NCBI RefSeq assembly: GCF_008386585.1
Contig: NZ_VUOB01000086.1
Coordinates: forward strand, 1 to 64,000
Source: Solihabitans fulvus
GTDB taxonomy: Bacteria > Actinomycetota > Actinomycetes > Mycobacteriales > Pseudonocardiaceae
Direction of reading: 5' to 3'
Length of the DNA stretch: 64,000 nt
Part shown: piece by piece, positions 1 through 7,398 of the stretch
Numbering within the stretch: position 1 is the stretch's first letter
How the letters are laid out: each line of letters opens with the position of its first letter
Made by a program: the position numbers and the translations under genes
The notes under the pieces: generated by a model
What the model was told of the DNA's origin: nothing
Seen by the model: only the letters and a program-made list of their open reading frames with translations
The model's database searches: none

Positions 1-1161
1 CGCGCGATCATCGACGCCGCCGCACGACACAAAACCGTGCTCCTGCAAACAGTACCCAGCATGCTCGACATGATCCTCGACACCATCACGCCCCACGACC
101 ACACCACCCTCACCCACCTCCGCAACACCGTCTCCAGCGGAGAAGCCCTACACCCCAACACCATCACCCGCTACCACAACACCATGCCAGGCACCCTCCA
201 CAACACCTGGGGCGCCACCGAAGTCTCCATCGACTCCACCATCCACACCTGCACCCACCACGACACCACCGACACCGGACCCACCGCCATCGGAAAACCC
301 TTCGACAACAACCAAATCCACATCCTCGACCACCACCTCAACCCCGTCCCCCTCGGCACCACCGGCAACCTCTACATCGCCGGCACCGGACTCGCCCGCG
401 GCTACCTCCACAACCCCACCAAAACCGCACAAACCTTCCTACCCAACCCCTTCCAACCCGGCCAACGCATGTACAACACCGGCGACCAGGGCTACCAACG
501 ACCCGACGGCACCCTCAAATACACCGGCCGCAACGACCACCAAATCAAAATCCGCGGCATGCGCGTCGAACTCGGCGAAATCGACACCACACTCCACAAC
601 CACCCCACCATCAAAAACGCCATCACCACCCACCACCAAGCCCCCAACGGACTCAAGCGGCTCATCAGCTACGTCACCCCGGCCGACCTCGATGTCACGG
701 TGTCGCCGGACGACGTCCGCGCCTACGTCGGTGACCACCTGCCCGACTACATGACGCCGTCGCTGGTGATCGTGCTCGACCGGCTTCCACTCAACGCCAA
801 CGGAAAGGTCGACCGACTGCGGCTCCCCGAGCCGACCGACCCCGGGGCGCTCACCGGAACGGAGTTCGTCGCGCCGACCGGGCCCGCGCAGCAGGCCGTC
901 GTCGCGATCTGGGCCGATCTGCTCGGCACGAACCGCATCGGGGCCCAGGACAACTTCTTCCACCTCGGCGGGCACTCCCTGCTCGCCGCCAAGTTCACCG
1001 CGCGGGTGCGCAGCAGGTTCGGGGTCGAACTGCCGCTCCAGGTAGTTTTCACCAGCCCCACCGTGCGGGCGCTGGCCTCGGAGCTCGAGTCCCTGCTGGA
1101 GGCCAGGATCAGGGACCTGAGCGAGGACGAGGCCCTCGCACTGCTCCGTGAACTCGCCTGA
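1..1161 (+). CDS. Non-ribosomal peptide synthetase, C-terminal adenylation-carrier fragment (5' truncated)
   Basis: The reading frame is open from base 1, so the gene starts outside the window. What remains is the C-terminal two thirds of an adenylation domain followed by a peptidyl carrier domain. Visible core motifs are NTWGATE (A5, bases 202-222), YNTGDQG (A7), KIRGMRVELGEID (A8) and NANGKVDR (A10). The carrier motif is LGGHSLL, with its phosphopantetheine serine at 976-978. The protein ends about 60 residues later, with no condensation or thioesterase domain, so product release must involve another protein. Codon use changes sharply near base 655. Before it, third positions are almost all C or A and the protein is rich in His, Thr and Asn. 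After it, normal G/C-ending codons return. The substrate cannot be read because most specificity residues lie upstream. Confidence 0.93.
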   Translation, partial: RAIIDAAARHKTVLLQTVPSMLDMILDTITPHDHTTLTHLRNTVSSGEALHPNTITRYHNTMPGTLHNTWGATEVSIDSTIHTCTHHDTTDTGPTAIGKPFDNNQIHILDHHLNPVPLGTTGNLYIAGTGLARGYLHNPTKTAQTFLPNPFQPGQRMYNTGDQGYQRPDGTLKYTGRNDHQIKIRGMRVELGEIDTTLHNHPTIKNAITTHHQAPNGLKRLISYVTPADLDVTVSPDDVRAYVGDHLPDYMTPSLVIVLDRLPLNANGKVDRLRLPEPTDPGALTGTEFVAPTGPAQQAVVAIWADLLGTNRIGAQDNFFHLGGHSLLAAKFTARVRSRFGVELPLQVVFTSPTVRALASELESLLEARIRDLSEDEALALLRELA

Positions 1162-1191
1162 GCGCGACCGACAAGGTAAGGATCCACACCG

Positions 1192-1689
1192 ATGCGCCCA
1201 CTGACCTCCGAGGAGATCAGGAAGTCCTTCGTCAACTGCACCAAGAGCGAGGTCCGCTCCATGGTGCTGCCCAACGAGTTCGACCGGACCAAGTGGGACG
1301 AGCTGGACTTCCTCGGCTGGCGCGACGGCAAGGCCCCCAATCGCGGCTATGTCGTGCTCGAACGCGACGACACCGTCCTTGGCATCGGACTCGCGGCGAA
1401 CGTCTCCTCGCGCAGCCGCCTGAAGAAGAACATGTGCGCGTTCTGCGTAACCACCCAGGACCTGGCCAGCATCTCCCTGTTCGCGGCGCGCCGGGCCGGC
1501 ACGCCAGGCCGACAGGGCAACACCGTCGGCACCTACGCCTGCGCGGACCTGCGCTGCTGCGGCTACGTCGCCGGCACGGCCTCGCCGTCGGTCCCGCAGC
1601 CACACGAAACGCTGACCACGGAGGAGCGAGCCGTCCGGATGATGACGAACCTCGGCCGGTTCGTCGACAAGGTCCTTGGCACGGCATGA
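1192..1689 (+). CDS. FBP-family (EF-G-binding protein C-terminal-like) treble-clef zinc-finger protein
   Basis: This 165-residue protein resembles the FBP C-terminal domain family (EF-G-binding protein, treble-clef zinc finger). It has a CAFC pair near residues 83-86 and a CADLRCC group near residues 120-126, which would supply the zinc ligands. The family is linked to ribosome and EF-G binding, for example in fusidic acid protection. A function in this operon is not known. It starts 30 nt after the NRPS stop, with GTAAGGA as a possible ribosome binding site, and its stop overlaps the next start (ATGA). A ribosome-associated protein in an NRPS operon is unusual. It could be a housekeeping gene caught between clusters, but the overlaps suggest co-expression. 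Confidence 0.8.
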   Translation: MRPLTSEEIRKSFVNCTKSEVRSMVLPNEFDRTKWDELDFLGWRDGKAPNRGYVVLERDDTVLGIGLAANVSSRSRLKKNMCAFCVTTQDLASISLFAARRAGTPGRQGNTVGTYACADLRCCGYVAGTASPSVPQPHETLTTEERAVRMMTNLGRFVDKVLGTA

Positions 1690-2894
1690 GAGCTGAACCG
1701 ATCACCGCGCTGCGGGTCGCGACCGTCGCCGCGCTGGCGGACGTACCGGCCACGGTCTGGAACCCGCTGGCCGAACAGGCCGGCCTCTACTCGTCGCACG
1801 AGTGGCTGCGAACCGTCGAGGCCGGCACCCGAGGGCACTGCCGGTATCTCCTCGCCTACGACGGCGCGACGGCGGTCGGCGCGCTGCCGGTCTACTTCAT
1901 GGCCGAGGATGCCGACGAGCACTACACGTCCCGATCGGTGTTCCGGAACCTGCCGCCCGCGGTCGACGGCGCCCCGGACTGCCTGGCGGGCAGCCGAAGC
2001 GGCTACCGGAACGAGCCGCTCCTGGCCGCCGGGCTGTCCGAGGCGCGGCGGCGCGAGACCGTCGCGGCCCTGCTGGCCGCGCTGACCGACCTGGCGGCTG
2101 GGGAACGCAGCGCGCACGTCTCCTTCCTGTACCTCAACGACCGGGGACTTGACCTGGTCGCCGAGGGCAGTGGCGCGCGACCGATGCTCAGCTACAGCGG
2201 AGACGCGTGGCTCGATGCGACGGGCAGGGACTTCGAGGACCGGCTCGGCGGGCTCCCTGCGAAACAGCGTTGGACCATCCGCACCGAGATGAGGCGGTTC
2301 GCCGCGAGCGGCCTCCGGGTCACCGTCGAGGACCCGGCCGAGCACACCGAGGAGATCGTCGCTCTGCTCGGCAACCTGAGCGAGAAGTACGACAGGACCA
2401 TGTCGGCGCGGGACGAGACCGCCGCACTCGAACGACAGCACGACGCGCTGCGCGGTCGGGGCCGGTTGTTCTCCTGCCGCAGCGGTGGCGACATGGTCGG
2501 CATGGCCCTGGCTTACGAATGGGGCGAGTGGCTCTACGTTCGGCTGGCCGGGTTCGACTACGACCGGCTGCCCGGCGCCGCCGAGTACTTCAACGTCGTC
2601 ATCCACGAGCCGCTGCGGCACTGCTACGACAACGGCCTGCGGGGCCTGCACCTCGGAACGGCCTCCCACCAGGCGAAGGCGTTGCGCGGGGCGCGGATCG
2701 ACCCGCTGGCGTCGGTGGTGCTCCCGGTGCACGGCGCACCGGTCGACGACGCCGCGCCCGACGCGGCCCGGCGGGGTGTGCGCAGGTACTGGGAGCAGCA
2801 GTTGGCCGCGATGCCTCGGCATTTCGACCGGGACCGGTGGGTTCCGCTGCTCGATCTCTGTTGGCCGCAGGAAGTCCAGGAGGGGCGCTCATGA
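1686..2894 (+). CDS. FemAB/BioF2-like GNAT acyltransferase (peptidogalycan biosynthesis family)
   Basis: A 402-residue protein of the GNAT-fold family annotated as peptidogalycan biosynthesis or FemAB-like (COG3146). Its C-terminal half has features typical of the family: an EYFNVVIHEPL segment followed by GLHLGTASHQAKALRGAR. Family members are believed to be acyl or aminoacyl transferases; FemAB-type relatives use aminoacyl-tRNA, but the donor for this subgroup is unproven. The ATG at 1686 overlaps the stop of the zinc-finger gene, and the stop at 2894 overlaps the start of the ATP-grasp gene. The three genes are therefore translationally coupled and probably serve one pathway with the upstream NRPS. 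An earlier in-frame start at 1293 lies wholly inside the zinc-finger gene and is unlikely. Confidence 0.82.
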   Translation: MRAEPITALRVATVAALADVPATVWNPLAEQAGLYSSHEWLRTVEAGTRGHCRYLLAYDGATAVGALPVYFMAEDADEHYTSRSVFRNLPPAVDGAPDCLAGSRSGYRNEPLLAAGLSEARRRETVAALLAALTDLAAGERSAHVSFLYLNDRGLDLVAEGSGARPMLSYSGDAWLDATGRDFEDRLGGLPAKQRWTIRTEMRRFAASGLRVTVEDPAEHTEEIVALLGNLSEKYDRTMSARDETAALERQHDALRGRGRLFSCRSGGDMVGMALAYEWGEWLYVRLAGFDYDRLPGAAEYFNVVIHEPLRHCYDNGLRGLHLGTASHQAKALRGARIDPLASVVLPVHGAPVDDAAPDAARRGVRRYWEQQLAAMPRHFDRDRWVPLLDLCWPQEVQEGRS

Positions 2895-4141
2895 GCGGTC
2901 GTGTCGTGGTCATCGTCGAGCCGTACTCGTCGGGGGCGATGCTCGCGCCGGCATTGCGGCAGGACGGCCTCTCGCCGGTCGCCGTGACACAGGCGAAGCT
3001 ACCGCCCTACGCCGACACCTTCCGGCCGGCCGACTTCGACGAGCACCTCTGGTGGGATGCGGACGCCGACCGGGTGCTCGCCCGGCTGCGCGCGTTGGAG
3101 CCGGTCGCGGTGATTGCTGGCGCCGAGTCGGGCACGCGGCTCGGCGACCTGCTGGCCGCCGAGCTGACGCCCGGCCTCGCGAACACGCCGGACCTGTCGT
3201 CGGCGCGCCGCAACAAGGGCGACATGGTCGCGGCGGTCGCGGCGCACAGCCTGGCCACCATCGGCAGCCTGTGCACCCGCGACCCCGCCGAGGTCGAGCC
3301 GTGGCTGGACCTGACGGGGTTGCGCGGACGCGATCTCGTAGTCAAGCCCGCCGAGTCCTCCAGCACGGACGGCGTGATGTTCGTGCCGGGCGGCCGCGAC
3401 TGGCGCGCGGCCGTCGACGCGCTGCTCGGCGCGGTCAACTGCTACGGGCAGGTCAACGAGGACGTGATCGTGCAGGAGTACGTGACCGGCACCGAGTACG
3501 CGGTCGACACGTTCTCCTTCGAGGGCCGGCACACCGTCAACGACATCGCGCGCTACCGCAAGGCGCACAACGGCGGGCACATCGCCGTGTACGAGAGCAT
3601 GGAGTTCCTGCCGTTCGACGGGCCGGGCCACGCCGAGCTGGTCGAGTACGTGCGGCGGGTGCTCGACGCCGTCGGTGTCAGGTTCGGCGCGGCGCACACC
3701 GAGGTGATGCTCACCGACCGGGGCCCGCTGTTGATCGAGACGGCCGCACGGCTCGGCGGGGGCGGGCAGCCGTGGACCTGTCAACTGGCCACCGGCGACA
3801 ACGCGATCGACCGCCTGGTCCGGTATCTCGGCGGTGATCGGGACATCAGGGCGGACTACCCGCTCGAGCAGAGCGTGCTGGTGGCGTACTTCATGGCGCG
3901 GACGTCGGGGCGGGTCGGCAACCTCGTCGCCCTCGACGCGATCCGCGACCTGGAGAGCTTCTGCCATCTCCAGGTCAACGTCCGGGACGGGGACCACATC
4001 GCGCAGACCGCGGACCTGTTCGACTCGCAGGGTTTCGGGACGGTCGTGCTCGGACACGAGGACCCCGGCCAGGTCAGGGCCGACTACGCCGAGCTGCGCC
4101 GGATCGAACGCGAGGTGATCATCGAAGCCCTCGCCGGATGA
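2891..4141 (+). CDS. ATP-grasp domain ligase
   Basis: A 416-residue ATP-grasp enzyme. A Rossmann-like N-terminus (VVIVEPYSSGAML) precedes the ATP-grasp fold. Within the fold are VVKPAESSSTDGV (ATP-binding lysine), VQEYVTGTEYAVDTFSF (acidic ATP-contact region) and IETAARLGGGGQP, a Mg-binding region where biotin-carboxylase-type members have E-N-A-R. The pattern is that of carboxylate-amine ligases such as L-amino acid ligases and peptide-tailoring ligases, which make amide bonds through acyl phosphates. It starts by ATGA overlap with the FemAB-like gene and is the last gene of the NRPS-linked operon. A role in joining or extending the peptide product is inference. The substrate is unknown. Confidence 0.88.
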   Translation: MSGRVVVIVEPYSSGAMLAPALRQDGLSPVAVTQAKLPPYADTFRPADFDEHLWWDADADRVLARLRALEPVAVIAGAESGTRLGDLLAAELTPGLANTPDLSSARRNKGDMVAAVAAHSLATIGSLCTRDPAEVEPWLDLTGLRGRDLVVKPAESSSTDGVMFVPGGRDWRAAVDALLGAVNCYGQVNEDVIVQEYVTGTEYAVDTFSFEGRHTVNDIARYRKAHNGGHIAVYESMEFLPFDGPGHAELVEYVRRVLDAVGVRFGAAHTEVMLTDRGPLLIETAARLGGGGQPWTCQLATGDNAIDRLVRYLGGDRDIRADYPLEQSVLVAYFMARTSGRVGNLVALDAIRDLESFCHLQVNVRDGDHIAQTADLFDSQGFGTVVLGHEDPGQVRADYAELRRIEREVIIEALAG

Positions 4142-4175
4142 GTGGCCGTGCCCCGGCCGGGCACGGCCACTCATC
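4137..4175. terminator. Strong bidirectional terminator hairpin
   Basis: A perfect 17-bp inverted repeat (arms 4137-4153 and 4159-4175) with a 5-nt loop lies exactly between two convergent genes. The left arm includes the stop codon of the ATP-grasp gene, and the right arm ends 3 nt before the stop of the methyltransferase. It can terminate transcripts from both sides and marks the end of the NRPS-linked operon. Confidence 0.9.
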
Positions 4176-4178
4176 GTG

Positions 4179-5408
4179 TTAGGAGCGCATCGTCAGGTGC
4201 GGGAACTCCACCGACGTCAGCATGACCCTGGCCCGGTGGACCGAGTTGAAGTCCTCGCCCCTGCCGATCTCCGCGAAGATCTCCCGGCCCGTCTTCGTCC
4301 CGTCGGCCGCGTCCCACACCGCCCGCACCTCCGGCTCCGGCGCCCACTTCTGGAACTCGAACACGTGGGAGTTCAGCTCGTACTCCCCGTCTCCGTTCAG
4401 CACGTGCCGCTGCCGGGTGGCCGTTGGCCGAGCCAGCACGCTGTCCAGGAAAATACGGTTACGGTCCGCCTCCGACACTCTTTCCCCGGCGGGACGCAGA
4501 TAGAACCACAGCATTGGCGACGAGTTCATGTGCAGCAGGTTCACCACCTGCCAGCGGGCCCTGTCGTCCAGCGAGAAGAATTCACGCAGGAGTTTCTCGT
4601 CGGTCAGGTCTAGCGTCCACAGGAACTGGTTGCGTCCCCGGTCGAACTGATTCACCTTCGGCGCGTCCACGGTGAGTCCGCACTGCTCGGCCATCGCCCA
4701 GAGCGCGTCGACGTCATAGGACTGCTCGCAGGGATTCATCCAGCTGTCGACCCAGGACGCCTCCGGCCGGTTCGCCGAATCGCTCAGGTATGTGGAGAGC
4801 GTGCTCTCGACCTGAATGGAGTCGGCCAGTGAGCGGGCGAAGGAAAGCCGCTCGTGATGGTCCCGTTCCTCTCCTGGAAGGAGAATCCGCAGCGCCTCCT
4901 GGAACGCGCTCTTCTCTCTCCGATGAAACTTGTTGTAGACCATCAGCTCGAGCACGCCGTGGCTGCGGAGCGCGGCCGACAGCCGGGCGAGACACCGGAC
5001 GGGGTCGGGGTTGTGATGGATCACCCCGGTGCAGATGACCAGGTCAAACGCCTGCGCGTAGTCGGCCTGCGCGATGCCCTGCTGCACCAGCCGCAGGTTC
5101 GTGACGCCGAGCTTCCTGGCGTTCTCGGCACAGATCGCCAGGGACTGTTCCGAGACGTCCGTGCCGAGCACGGACGCCTGCGGAAACTGTAGCGCGGTGA
5201 TCAGCGCCTGATTGGTTCCGCAACCCGCGACCCAGATGTCATCAAATGTGGCCAGGTCGCGACGCCCGGTTTCCTGTCGGATCAGGTCGCCGTAGAAGTC
5301 CGGATCGCTGACAACATCGAAATACATCGGCCGCCACGGATACGGAAACGATCCGTAGAACGAGGACACGATGCTTTCATGCCGGTCCAGCTGCTGTTCT
5401 ACCGCCAT
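4179..5408 (-). CDS. Class I SAM-dependent methyltransferase
   Basis: A 409-residue protein with a class I methyltransferase core in its first 160 residues: VAGCGTNQAL (motif I, SAM binding), LGTDVSEQSL (acidic residue binding the ribose) and LVICTGVIHHNPDP (motif IV). The remaining 240 residues are a long extension with no fold I can name. It includes repeated WXXD/N segments and may provide a substrate or carrier-protein interface. The gene is monocistronic, with its own good promoter and a 5' leader of about 90 nt. It lies between the NRPS operon and the azoxy-type cluster, so its pathway is uncertain. The acceptor could be N, O or C. Confidence 0.85.
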   Translation of the reverse strand: MAVEQQLDRHESIVSSFYGSFPYPWRPMYFDVVSDPDFYGDLIRQETGRRDLATFDDIWVAGCGTNQALITALQFPQASVLGTDVSEQSLAICAENARKLGVTNLRLVQQGIAQADYAQAFDLVICTGVIHHNPDPVRCLARLSAALRSHGVLELMVYNKFHRREKSAFQEALRILLPGEERDHHERLSFARSLADSIQVESTLSTYLSDSANRPEASWVDSWMNPCEQSYDVDALWAMAEQCGLTVDAPKVNQFDRGRNQFLWTLDLTDEKLLREFFSLDDRARWQVVNLLHMNSSPMLWFYLRPAGERVSEADRNRIFLDSVLARPTATRQRHVLNGDGEYELNSHVFEFQKWAPEPEVRAVWDAADGTKTGREIFAEIGRGEDFNSVHRARVMLTSVEFPHLTMRS

Positions 5409-5504
5409 ACGGTCACCCCTGCCGAATCTCGATCGCCAGCAATCCCCAGAATCACACAGCTGCCGTGATCGGAATTACGCCGGACGCGTCACATTCCAAC
5501 CGCA

Positions 5505-5534
5505 AAACTAGCTCCACCCTGCGCGATCTGTCAA
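5505..5534 (-). promoter_or_regulatory. Sigma-70-type promoter of the methyltransferase gene
   Basis: On the minus strand, a consensus -35 TTGACA (5529-5534) is followed by an 18-nt spacer and a -10 TAGTTT (5505-5510). The predicted transcript starts near 5498, giving a leader of about 90 nt before the ATG at 5408. This is among the best housekeeping-type promoters visible in the window. Confidence 0.7.
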
Positions 5535-5667
5535 CATCGACAAGCGAGCCGGTCTAGGGGAAGAAGCGACTCCTGAGCCACCGACAGAATATTCGCCGCA
5601 GGGCTTGACAACTGGTCGACGAAGACAGCGGTCCCAGGAATACCTGCCGTTCCGTGGTTCGACGGGT

Positions 5668-6327
5668 TCAGTCCCGAACGGACAGTCCCACCTCGGCGGC
5701 CAGCTGCACGGCGATCGAGACGGCCTGTTCGGTGGTGATCAGCGCGCCGTGCAGCCGCGCGAGGCCGCGTGCGTCGGCCAGCCGCGAGGTGCGCAGGTCG
5801 CAGTCCTTCGCCCGCGTCGCCTCGAACTGCGCGCCGGTCAGGTCGCAGCCATCGAACAACACCGAGGACAGGTCGCCGGAGATCGTCGCGTCCTTGAAGG
5901 AGCAGCCGACGAACGCGACCGTGCCCCGCACGCGGTCGAAGTCGATCGTCGCGTAGTCGAACTGGCAGTCCTCGGCGTAGAGGTCGGCGGCGAGCTCGAA
6001 GGAGGCGCGCAGCCCGATCGCCCTGCACCGCACCAGTTCCACCGTCCGCGCGGTGAGACGCGTGACCGCCGCGTTGGACAGGTCGACGGCGGTGAGCACC
6101 GCATCGGACACGGTCAACGGGCCGAGCCGCGCGTCGGCCAGGTCGACCTGTTCCAGCATCGAGTCGGTCACCGAGCCGCGCCCTGCGGCCCCGGCGCTGT
6201 CGCCGGTCACCCGCGCGAGGTCGACGTCGAACTCGCCGGCGAAGTCGGCGGCCTCCGCCACCAGCTCGTCGGGGTCGATCGAGGGCCGCCGGACGGTGCG
6301 GCCGTTTCCCAGCTCTCGGAACTGCAC
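5668..6327 (-). CDS. Pentapeptide-repeat protein
   Basis: A 219-residue protein made largely of loose pentapeptide repeats, A(D/N)LXX or similar (for example DLADARLGPL, DLSNAAVTRL, CDLTGAQFEA). These fold into a right-handed quadrilateral beta-helix. Members of this family can mimic DNA and protect gyrase (Qnr/MfpA type), but most have no known role. I placed the start at the GTG at 6327: it gives the natural N-terminus and lies 7 nt after a -10-like TAGGGT (6335-6340), which suggests a leaderless mRNA. The gene is divergent from a TetR regulator, and a palindrome lies between them, so shared control is possible. Confidence 0.8.
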   Translation of the reverse strand: MQFRELGNGRTVRRPSIDPDELVAEAADFAGEFDVDLARVTGDSAGAAGRGSVTDSMLEQVDLADARLGPLTVSDAVLTAVDLSNAAVTRLTARTVELVRCRAIGLRASFELAADLYAEDCQFDYATIDFDRVRGTVAFVGCSFKDATISGDLSSVLFDGCDLTGAQFEATRAKDCDLRTSRLADARGLARLHGALITTEQAVSIAVQLAAEVGLSVRD

Positions 6328-6362
6328 GGGCCGAACCCTAGGCGATCGCCACGACAACGGCT

Positions 6363-6390
6363 TAGAGTTACCGACCGTCTGGACGGTCGG
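6363..6390 (+). promoter_or_regulatory. TetR promoter (-10) and palindromic operator
   Basis: A -10-like TAGAGT (6363-6368) is followed at once by a near-perfect 20-bp palindrome, CCGACCGTCTGGACGGTCGG (6371-6390: 9-bp arms, 2-nt spacer). The palindrome covers the expected transcription start of the TetR gene that begins at 6401, with RBS GAGGGA at 6391-6396. This geometry is typical of autorepression by a TetR dimer, and the site also lies upstream of the divergent pentapeptide gene. Confidence 0.8.
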
Positions 6391-6400
6391 GAGGGAAGCC

Positions 6401-6934
6401 ATGCGGGATCGAATACTGGACACCACCGAGGAACTGCTGGTCCGGGAGGGCGTGAACGCCATCCGGCTGGACGCGGTCGCCGCGAAGGCCGGCGTCAGCA
6501 AGGGCGGACTGCTGCACCACTTCGGCACGCGGCAGGCGCTCATCGAGGGGGTGGTGCTGCGACTGGTCGACGCGTTCGAGGCGTACCTGCCGCCGCGAAG
6601 CTCGCCGCCGGGCGCGTTCACCCGCGCCTGGCTGGACGCCACGATCCCGGCGACCGACGTGCCCGCGGACGGCCAGGGCGACCGGGTCGCGGTCGCGCTG
6701 CTGGCCGCCCTCTCCGGCGGCCCGGAGATGCTGACGCTGCTCCGCGGCCACTACCTGGTCTGGCAGGACCGGCTGGCGAACGACGGCCTCGACCCGGCGG
6801 CGGCCACCCTGGTGCGGCTCGCCGTCGACGGCTGGTGGCTGGCGCGGGTCACCGACCTCGCGCCGCCTGCCGGCGACCTGCACGTCCGGATCCGGGCCAG
6901 CCTCGACCAACTCGCCAGGACGGAGAACGACTGA
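6401..6934 (+). CDS. TetR/AcrR-family transcriptional regulator
   Basis: A 177-residue one-component repressor. The N-terminal helix-turn-helix spans about residues 3-50 (RILDTTEELLVREGVNAIRL, then AKAGVSKGGLLHHFGTRQAL). The C-terminal ligand domain resembles the TetR_C group that often controls small transporters. The ATG at 6401 is preceded by a good RBS, and longer upstream readings would run through the operator. Its stop overlaps the start of the small membrane protein gene (TGATG), so it probably regulates its own operon and perhaps the divergent pentapeptide gene. The effector is unknown. Confidence 0.92.
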   Translation: MRDRILDTTEELLVREGVNAIRLDAVAAKAGVSKGGLLHHFGTRQALIEGVVLRLVDAFEAYLPPRSSPPGAFTRAWLDATIPATDVPADGQGDRVAVALLAALSGGPEMLTLLRGHYLVWQDRLANDGLDPAAATLVRLAVDGWWLARVTDLAPPAGDLHVRIRASLDQLARTEND

Positions 6935-7398
6935 TGGACCGGCTGATGCGCGGCACGAAGGTCGCGATGCTCGTGACCGACGTCGGCTTCCTGGTGTACT
7001 GGGCCAGCACGATTGCCGGGCTGATCCCGCCCGAGTTGGCGTACAAGGACTACACCAACCCGATCCTGAGCGACTGGAACTTCTCGTTCCTCGTCCTCGA
7101 CGTGGCCGCGAGCGTCACCGGGCTGCTGAGCCTGCGCCGGCCGGAGACCGGCCGCGCGCTGATGCTGGTGTCGCTCACCCTCACCAGCGTGGCCGGGCTC
7201 CAGGCCATCGCGTTCTGGACGCTGCGCGGGGACTTCGAGCTCACCTGGTGGCTGCCCAACCTCGCGCTGCTGTTGTTCCCGCTGCCCGCGATCCTCGTGC
7301 TGACCCGTTCGGTCAGGCCCGACCCGGCGCCGACACCGCCTCGACGGCCTGTTCCTCGCCCGGTTCGTCGCGGATTCCTGCGATGCCAAGGCGATTGA
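6934..7398 (+). CDS. DUF5360 (YvaD-like) four-helix membrane protein
   Basis: A 154-residue protein with four predicted transmembrane segments. It has the DUF5360/YvaD pattern: a first helix ending in LVYWASTIAGLIPP, then YTNPILSDWNFSFLVLD, then LQAIAFWTLRGDFELTWW. The function of this family is unknown. It is the second gene of the TetR operon (1-nt stop/start overlap), so it is probably induced by the TetR ligand. Its 3' end, which encodes a Pro/Arg-rich tail, overlaps the convergent antiporter gene by 86 nt. The tail may have arisen by loss of an earlier stop codon. Confidence 0.8.
   Translation: MDRLMRGTKVAMLVTDVGFLVYWASTIAGLIPPELAYKDYTNPILSDWNFSFLVLDVAASVTGLLSLRRPETGRALMLVSLTLTSVAGLQAIAFWTLRGDFELTWWLPNLALLLFPLPAILVLTRSVRPDPAPTPPRRPVPRPVRRGFLRCQGD

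Noticed and set aside
61..650. CAC/ACC-rich tract looking like a simple repeat or CRISPR-like array
   Set aside because: The tract is codon-structured and translates into standard adenylation-domain motifs. There is no regular repeat-spacer pattern.
1..1161. Idea that the NRPS belongs to the azoxy cluster
   Set aside because: A strong bidirectional terminator, opposite orientation and a separately promoted methyltransferase and TetR unit lie between them. No carrier protein interaction is evident.
439..1605. Long open frame on the minus strand across the NRPS end and zinc-finger gene
   Set aside because: It is an antisense shadow caused by high GC. It has no family motif and no RBS, and it crosses two well-supported plus-strand genes.
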